A stretch of DNA of 58,692 nucleotides from Crateriforma sp964453205. Lineage in GTDB: Bacteria > Planctomycetota > Planctomycetia > Pirellulales > Pirellulaceae. The notes under the pieces were generated by a model that saw only the letters and a list, made by a program, of their open reading frames with translations, searched no databases and had not been told where the DNA came from. Of this stretch, positions 53,765-58,692 are shown piece after piece. Position numbers and translations under genes: made by a program. Each line of letters starts with the position of its first letter. Position 1 is the stretch's first letter. The DNA is taken from positions 1 to 58,692 of the forward strand of contig CAYVRC010000009.1 in the NCBI GenBank assembly GCA_964453205.1. The letters run 5' to 3'.

Positions 53765-55101
53765 GGTGCCGCCTCGCCGCCTGGCGGAACCTCGATCATG
53801 GGCGAAACTTCGATGGTGATTTGATCGTCGTCTTCGGCGACGACCGTCAACAAGTACTCGTCCAAAACGGCTGTGTCACCCGGACGCGGCAAGCGTTCGT
53901 TGTTGCGTTGGATGAAGCCGGCGACGGTCGCCGTCCGCTCCTCGGGTTCATCGATCTGCAAGTGCTTGGTCAAAACACGCAGACTGACCGAACCGGACAA
54001 TCGCAAACGGCCGTCGTCGAGTGGAACGATCGACGCCTCGCCCTCGTCGTTGCCCTCGGCGGGAGCCAGAATGCTTCGCAGGATGTCTTCTACGGTCATC
54101 GCGCCGATCGATTCGCCGAACTCGTTGACCACCACGGCGACGCGTCGATCTTCCGCCAACAGTTGGTCAAAGACTTGGGCGACCTTGGCCGTCCAGGGAA
54201 CGTAAATCACCGGATCGGCCACGGCTTTCAGGTCTTCCCACTGGCTGGGCCGCAACATCCGCACGTGGACCGCGGCGATGATCGAATCATCGCTGTCGTC
54301 GGCAACGTACAAATAACCGCCGGGCAGCGAACCCTCCGGAACGGCCAACTCGCCATCGGATCGCGTGACCATCGTCAGGCGTCCCCGCGGACGCATCAAT
54401 TCGTCGGCGCGGGTATCCGACATGCCGACCAAGCGACGCATGACTTGTTGTTCGCGTTGCAACAACGCGGCGTCATCGGTGGAAAGCTCGATCGCGCGTT
54501 CGATGTCTGCCAAATCCAATTCCGGTTCCGGCTGAAAGGTCGGCCAGATCAATCTTCGCGCCACAAAATTGGCGCCGCGTACGACGGGCAACAAAGGTGA
54601 CACGAGGCGAACGGACAAACTCAGTGGCAACGAAACCAACAACGAAACCCTGGCCGGAGACAGCACCGCAACGCTTTTGGGCAGCATTTCGCTAAAGAAA
54701 ATGATCGCCATCAGGCTGCCGATCGTGAACAGGATCGCCATCGCCGATCCGCTACTGCGGCTGGCTTCCAGGCGTTCGCCCAGGATCGCTGCGATCGCGA
54801 AATAGGTCATGTTGATCAGCAGATTCCAGAACAGAATCGCCGATAACAATCGATCGGGGTTTTCCAACATCGCATCGGCGCGACGTCCCGACGATCCCGC
54901 CAATCGGACTCGGCGCCGCTCCTTTTCTCGCAGCGAGAACAACGCCGCCTCGCTGCCGCTGAAAAACGCACTCAACAAGATCAGAATGACCATCGCGGTC
55001 AACCAGGCCCATTGATCCTGCAAAAGCGTCAATCCGCCGCCGCCAAGGCCACGCGCCGACGCCGTCAGATCGGTAATCGCTAGCCCCACGACCGCTCGCA
55101 T
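53761..55101 (-). CDS. CNNM-CBS-CorC_HlyC membrane protein
   Basis: A 446-residue protein with the full family architecture. CNNM domain (about 35-210): FSGSEAALFSLREKERRRV and FFSEMLPKSVAVLSPARVSL. CBS pair (about 225-345): MRPRGRLTMVTRSDGE and VVVNEFGESIGAMTVEDIL. CorC_HlyC domain (about 355-440): DGRLRLSGSVSLRVLTKHL and DEYLLTVVAEDDDQITIEV. It probably handles divalent cations or senses adenylate through the CBS pair. ATG 55101 overlaps the stop of the permease gene by one base (TGATG), giving translational coupling; a TTG one codon upstream is less likely. Confidence 0.9.
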   Translation of the reverse strand: MRAVVGLAITDLTASARGLGGGGLTLLQDQWAWLTAMVILILLSAFFSGSEAALFSLREKERRRVRLAGSSGRRADAMLENPDRLLSAILFWNLLINMTYFAIAAILGERLEASRSSGSAMAILFTIGSLMAIIFFSEMLPKSVAVLSPARVSLLVSLPLSLSVRLVSPLLPVVRGANFVARRLIWPTFQPEPELDLADIERAIELSTDDAALLQREQQVMRRLVGMSDTRADELMRPRGRLTMVTRSDGELAVPEGSLPGGYLYVADDSDDSIIAAVHVRMLRPSQWEDLKAVADPVIYVPWTAKVAQVFDQLLAEDRRVAVVVNEFGESIGAMTVEDILRSILAPAEGNDEGEASIVPLDDGRLRLSGSVSLRVLTKHLQIDEPEERTATVAGFIQRNNERLPRPGDTAVLDEYLLTVVAEDDDQITIEVSPMIEVPPGGEAAP

Positions 55102-56873
55102 CAACCGCTTTCCCCACCGCCGCTGCGTTCCTGTTCCAAACAGACATCAAATTCGCTGAGCGCGGGAACCATCATCGCCGCGACGGCGAACCCATAACCG
55201 GTCACGACCGCCGCCATGACGTACAGGTGATCGATCTGCAACAAGAACTGCGTGATCGCGTAAAACGTGATCAACGGCAAAAAGAAAGACGCGGCAAAGA
55301 TCGCCGAAGACGGGTTTCGCCAACCCAGGGACGCGAACAAAGCCGCCCCGCCGCCCAGAATCATGACCAAAAACGGAGCCAACTGAAGCTGGAACGCCCC
55401 CCGAAAACTGACCATGATCGTCATGCAGATGGCGATGCCGACGCACAAGAAAAAGACGGTCCCCAGACTGGCCAGCGTCGCGGCGCGACCGGCGACGTAA
55501 TTCAAGCCCGAATGAATGCCTAACATCGTGACGAAAATGTAAAGCGAGATCGCCCCCAAAACCGCGTACACCGTGTTTTCCACCGTGACGACATTCGCCA
55601 CCGCCAAGTAGATCAACAAAAGGATCGGCAACACGATCATTTCTTTACCGACGTACAAAACGCCCAGCATTTTTCCGAACACGAACTCTCGGGGACTCAG
55701 GTCGGTGACCAACAACAGATCGAGTGCCAAACCGTCACGTTCTCCGGTGACCGAATTGACTGCCAAAGCGTTGACCAGAACCAGACTGACCACGCCCAAC
55801 GCGGCGAGCGGAATCGTCGCGGCCGGCAACGCCCGATCGATTCGCCCGCCCGGTTCCATGGCGACACCGGTGCGAACCTGCCAGGAAATGCCCGCCGCCA
55901 CGATCGCGAACAACGCGACGAAGGTGACGCGAATGATGATCACCTTGCGTCCGTAGGCCCACGTCCGCACCTCACGCCACAGAATCGGGTTGCTCCATAC
56001 CGAACGTGGCTGGCGGACTTTCCAACTGGACGGATCGGCGGTGCCGGTGACGACGTCCTCGCTGCTCTCCGGCTCCGGTGCTTTGAAACGCACTTCCCGC
56101 GAGGGGTTCCAAATGCGGACCTTCCAGACGCCAAAGATCAACAAGGCGGCGCTGGATAACAAGGTGAACGCGACGAACAAGACGACTCCCAGGGCGGTGT
56201 CGGCCGACAGACTGGACAGCGGTGAAGCGGCGGCGACGAGCGCCCGGGTCGGGCTGACCGCCAGACGCACCGGCGCACTGACGGGAAGCACCCGCGCCAA
56301 GGCTTCGCCGATCCCCAGAATCATCAGCAGCGACAACACGGTCAACGCGATCGCTTGAAACGTCTTTTCACGCCACAGACCCATCACCGTTCCGACGGTT
56401 CCGGCCAACACGATCGTCGCGGCGGTGACCGCAAAGACGCCAAAAATCTGCTGCGGCGAAACACCGCCCAGCAGCGGCAACGTCAAGAACAAGGGCAACC
56501 CGCAGACCAACATCGACAGCGGGGACAACAGGGTCGAGGACAACTTGCCGCCGACGACTTCGAACCCGGTCAAGCGAGTCAACAGCAGCAGGATCAGGGT
56601 CCGTCGATCTTTTTCCTGAGCCACGCTGCTGGCCGCACCGACGGCGGCCAGGCTGGACAGCACCAACAGCTGCAGCGGTGCGAGCAGGGAAAACATGAAA
56701 CCGCCGAACTTGGCCGCATCCGACGTCGTCGCCAACGTTCGCGACCCGTCCAAGACCAGGTAACCGGTACACAGCAACAGGAACAAAGCCGCGACGTAAA
56801 TCCCGCGAGCCAAATAAGTGCGGGAACGCTTCGGCGACACGGCGGCTTCGCGATAAAACACAGGTCCAAACAT
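55101..56873 (-). CDS. ABC-2-type permease, two membrane halves, ATPase not adjacent
   Basis: A 590-residue polytopic protein with about twelve hydrophobic segments in two halves. The first half begins FGPVFYREAAVSPKRSRTYL, where the PVFYREA and the downstream NPILWREVRTWAYGRKVI (about residue 290) are the matching start of each ABC-2 half. RDGLALDLLLVTDLSPREFV and EKDRRTLILLLLTRLTGFEV mark the corresponding loops, where ABC-2 permeases contact their ATPase. No ATPase gene is next to it. The start ATG 56873 (MFGPVFYREA) is chosen over the upstream frame at 56921. Confidence 0.85.
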   Translation of the reverse strand: MFGPVFYREAAVSPKRSRTYLARGIYVAALFLLLCTGYLVLDGSRTLATTSDAAKFGGFMFSLLAPLQLLVLSSLAAVGAASSVAQEKDRRTLILLLLTRLTGFEVVGGKLSSTLLSPLSMLVCGLPLFLTLPLLGGVSPQQIFGVFAVTAATIVLAGTVGTVMGLWREKTFQAIALTVLSLLMILGIGEALARVLPVSAPVRLAVSPTRALVAAASPLSSLSADTALGVVLFVAFTLLSSAALLIFGVWKVRIWNPSREVRFKAPEPESSEDVVTGTADPSSWKVRQPRSVWSNPILWREVRTWAYGRKVIIIRVTFVALFAIVAAGISWQVRTGVAMEPGGRIDRALPAATIPLAALGVVSLVLVNALAVNSVTGERDGLALDLLLVTDLSPREFVFGKMLGVLYVGKEMIVLPILLLIYLAVANVVTVENTVYAVLGAISLYIFVTMLGIHSGLNYVAGRAATLASLGTVFFLCVGIAICMTIMVSFRGAFQLQLAPFLVMILGGGAALFASLGWRNPSSAIFAASFFLPLITFYAITQFLLQIDHLYVMAAVVTGYGFAVAAMMVPALSEFDVCLEQERSGGGESG

Positions 56874-57137
56874 TTCGGACTTCAAAAGAAGGAATCGGTG
56901 AACAGGACAGGCGAAAAACATCGTCCCCGGCGAACACGACGGGGTGCCGACGGCTCCGCGTCGGTCGGTTCGTCAGCGACGGTCCATCCAGCATAATCGT
57001 CACGGCAAGATCGGCGGAGCACGGGCAGGCATGATTTCGATGGTGATGCGACGCCCCCGACGAGCCTCCGCACCGGACGGGTACTACGATTCCATTGTCC
57101 GAGCGACGTTTCCACGGGCGACTTCCATGAGAATCCG

Positions 57138-57332
57138 ATGAAAATCCAAACCATCCCCAAGGCGGTTCTGACTTTCCTCCACGAAGAGGAAGGCACGACC
57201 GCCGTCGAATATGCGGTCATGTTGGCATTGATCCTTGGCGTCTGTATCGGCTCGGTGAGCTTCCTGACAGAAAAAACCAAGGAAAGCTTTGATACGTCAG
57301 GCGCAGCCATCAATGGAGCCATGGGCAACTGA
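57138..57332 (+). CDS. Flp/Fap-type IVb pilin
   Basis: A 64-residue pilin. The prepilin processing site is EEEGTTAVEYAVMLALILGV: cleavage after the Gly leaves TTAVEYAVM, with the conserved Glu at +5, followed by a single hydrophobic helix. Such Flp pilins form Tad-pili used in adherence. No tad assembly genes, prepilin peptidase or secretion ATPase lie in the window, so it may depend on a cluster elsewhere. It is divergent from the permease gene, with a 264-bp gap in which I found no further gene. Confidence 0.9.
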   Translation: MKIQTIPKAVLTFLHEEEGTTAVEYAVMLALILGVCIGSVSFLTEKTKESFDTSGAAINGAMGN

Positions 57333-57413
57333 ACGGTTGATTTCCCCAGACTCTTTCCCCACTCAGCGCGACACGTCGGGATCTGCCCCCGGACCGTCGT
57401 GTCCCCAAGAAAC

Positions 57414-57914
57414 ATGCCCAGCAAAGACCCCAAATTGCCCCCGCTGCGTGAACAGCTTTTGATCGAGAGCGATGTTCAATCCGCCCTGCTTTGGCGAGCA
57501 GCGCTGCACGGTGGTGCCCTAGCAACCTACTTTACGGTCATCCAATTCTTTGCCCAGTCGATGCTGACGCCCGAGGTCGGTTTTCTGGAAATGGTCCTGC
57601 GGTTCATCGACGAGGCCATTTATTGGGTCCCGGCGTTGATCTTGCTCGCCCCGCTTTTCGCCTACGACCTGTTGAAGCTGAGCAATCGTTTCGCCGGGCC
57701 GATCTTTCGATTACGCCGCGAGCTGACTCGCCTAGAGAAAGACGAAAGCGTTTCACCGATCTTGTTTCGCGAAGATGATTTCTGGAGTGATCTGCAACGC
57801 CCGTTCAATGCGGTTCGCGCCGATCTGCTGAAACTGCGCGCCGAAAACGCGGAACTCAAGAAGAAACTCGCCGCCGTCGGTGCCTCGGCCGACGAAATCT
57901 CCGCGAAGACGTAA
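57414..57914 (+). CDS. Two-helix membrane protein with C-terminal coiled coil
   Basis: A 166-residue protein. Two hydrophobic segments at about 32-52 (LHGGALATYFTVIQFFAQSM) and about 65-90 (AIYWVPALILLAPLFAYDLL) are followed by a cytoplasmic region that reads FRLRRELTRLEKDES and ADLLKLRAENAELKKKLAAV, an obvious coiled coil. No named family. ATG 57414 follows a GTG at 57399 that is also open. It follows the Flp pilin on the same strand by 81 nt and may act with it, but nothing in the sequence says so directly. Confidence 0.75.
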   Translation: MPSKDPKLPPLREQLLIESDVQSALLWRAALHGGALATYFTVIQFFAQSMLTPEVGFLEMVLRFIDEAIYWVPALILLAPLFAYDLLKLSNRFAGPIFRLRRELTRLEKDESVSPILFREDDFWSDLQRPFNAVRADLLKLRAENAELKKKLAAVGASADEISAKT

Positions 57915-57939
57915 CTTGACGACCTTTCGGGTGATCCTC

Positions 57940-58692
57940 ATGCTGAAAAGCATGAAGATTGCACTCACCGGCGGCAGCGGATTCTTGGGTCGATACCTGA
58001 TCGACCGTTTCACGCGGATCGAAAGTCATGACCTCGTCGCGCTGACCCGACGCCCGTCACCCGCGACCGGTCGCGGCGGCCACGCCGTCACGTGGTGCCG
58101 AGGCGATCTGCGGGACGCCGATTCACTCGGTCGTTTCGTCGCCGACTGCGACGCGGTCGTTCACGCGGCGCTCGATCGCGGTGACGCAGGCTTCATGCGT
58201 CATCCGGATGACCCGGTCGATTATTTCGATACCAACGTGCTGGGCAGCTTGCGGCTGATCGAAGCCGCGATTGCCGCCGGCGTGCCGCGTTTCGTGTTCA
58301 TCTCGTCCGGCGCGGTTCACGAACAAGTCTTGTCCGACCGACCGCTGGACGAAACGCATCCGTTGCGGCCCGGTTCGCTCTACGGATCGGCCAAAGCGTC
58401 CGTCGAGACCTTGATGCACGCCTACGGACTGTCGGGCCGATTGACGACTTCCGCCCTGCGTCCGACCTCGATTTATGGCGTGGCCGAACCGGTCCAGGAG
58501 AGCAAGTGGTTCGACTCGGTCACCGAGGTGGCCGCCGGAAAATCGGTCCAGGCAACCGGCGGTGCGAAGTGCGTCCACGCCGCCGACGTGGCCGCCGCAG
58601 TGGCTATGTTGCTGGCGACTTCACCGGAGCGGGTCGCCGGGCAGACCTTCAACTGCTGCGACCGCTTCATCAGCGAATACGAAGTCGCCACG
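57940..58692 (+). CDS. NAD-dependent epimerase/dehydratase, C-terminus outside window
   Basis: Runs 251 codons to the right edge without a stop. The extended SDR fold is clear: the cofactor loop LTGGSGFLGRYLI at the N-terminus, GDLRDADSL, VHAALD, and the catalytic Ser-Tyr-x-x-x-Lys set in FVFISSGA and LYGSAKASVETL. Such enzymes reshape nucleotide sugars (for example epimerases or dehydratases), but which substrate is used cannot be read here. ATG 57940 is preceded by GGTGA; ATG 57952 (MKIALTGG) is equally good. The two remaining bases of context after the last codon are outside the window. Confidence 0.85.
   Translation, partial: MLKSMKIALTGGSGFLGRYLIDRFTRIESHDLVALTRRPSPATGRGGHAVTWCRGDLRDADSLGRFVADCDAVVHAALDRGDAGFMRHPDDPVDYFDTNVLGSLRLIEAAIAAGVPRFVFISSGAVHEQVLSDRPLDETHPLRPGSLYGSAKASVETLMHAYGLSGRLTTSALRPTSIYGVAEPVQESKWFDSVTEVAAGKSVQATGGAKCVHAADVAAAVAMLLATSPERVAGQTFNCCDRFISEYEVAT

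Overview
The window looks like a chromosomal segment of a planctomycete of the Pirellulales type (Rhodopirellula, Rubripirellula or Stieleria-like). The evidence is a GC-rich genome (about 60% by eye), few clear Shine-Dalgarno sequences, three exported proteins with the planctomycete LEPR-XLL N-terminal signature, a DUF1559-like protein pair, TPR lipoproteins, dockerin-type Ca-binding repeats and a planctomycete-type FlgM. About 37 protein genes are supported. I saw no rRNA, tRNA, CRISPR array, transposase or phage gene.

Layout. 1-12431: a secreted beta-sandwich protein running off the left edge, then mnmG, a secreted Ntn-hydrolase fused to a glutaminase-like domain, tdk, a tight three-gene set (DUF4112, polytopic membrane protein with an Asp cluster, SAM methyltransferase), a PQQ-type beta-propeller, a BdlA-like PAS-PAS chemoreceptor of lower GC, and a small unknown gene. 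12444-34754: three large surface proteins in tandem on the minus strand (1482, 848 and 4943 residues), all with LEPR-XLL signatures and dockerin repeats. The middle one carries an intact HELGH zinc-protease motif. The giant one carries what looks like a dead copy of such a motif. 35187-41477: a TPR lipoprotein, then an ECF sigma factor operon on the minus strand (sigma factor, membrane anti-sigma candidate, secreted unknown, and two DUF1559-like paralogues, the last one lacking its N-terminus next to a palindromic repeat).

41573-49429: a Uma2-type nuclease-fold gene with a possibly leaderless promoter, glycyl-tRNA synthetase, a translationally coupled ExbB/ExbD-like trio, a Tat-exported TIM-barrel protein and a membrane-spermidine synthase fusion with an in-frame triple repeat. 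49430-52787: a structured gap, flgM, a Fur-family regulator, a small unknown, a second TPR lipoprotein and another small unknown. 52823-58692: an ABC-2-type permease without an adjacent ATPase coupled to two CNNM-domain membrane proteins, an orphan Flp pilin, a membrane coiled-coil protein and an NAD-dependent epimerase running off the right edge.

No single defence-like or biosynthetic system stands out. The most unusual parts are the surface-protein cluster with its intact/dead protease contrast and repeated modules, the Ntn-hydrolase/glutaminase-like fusion, the sigma-factor operon with its truncated paralogue, and the coupled ExbB/ExbD-like trio. All family assignments were made by reading the sequence, without database searches.
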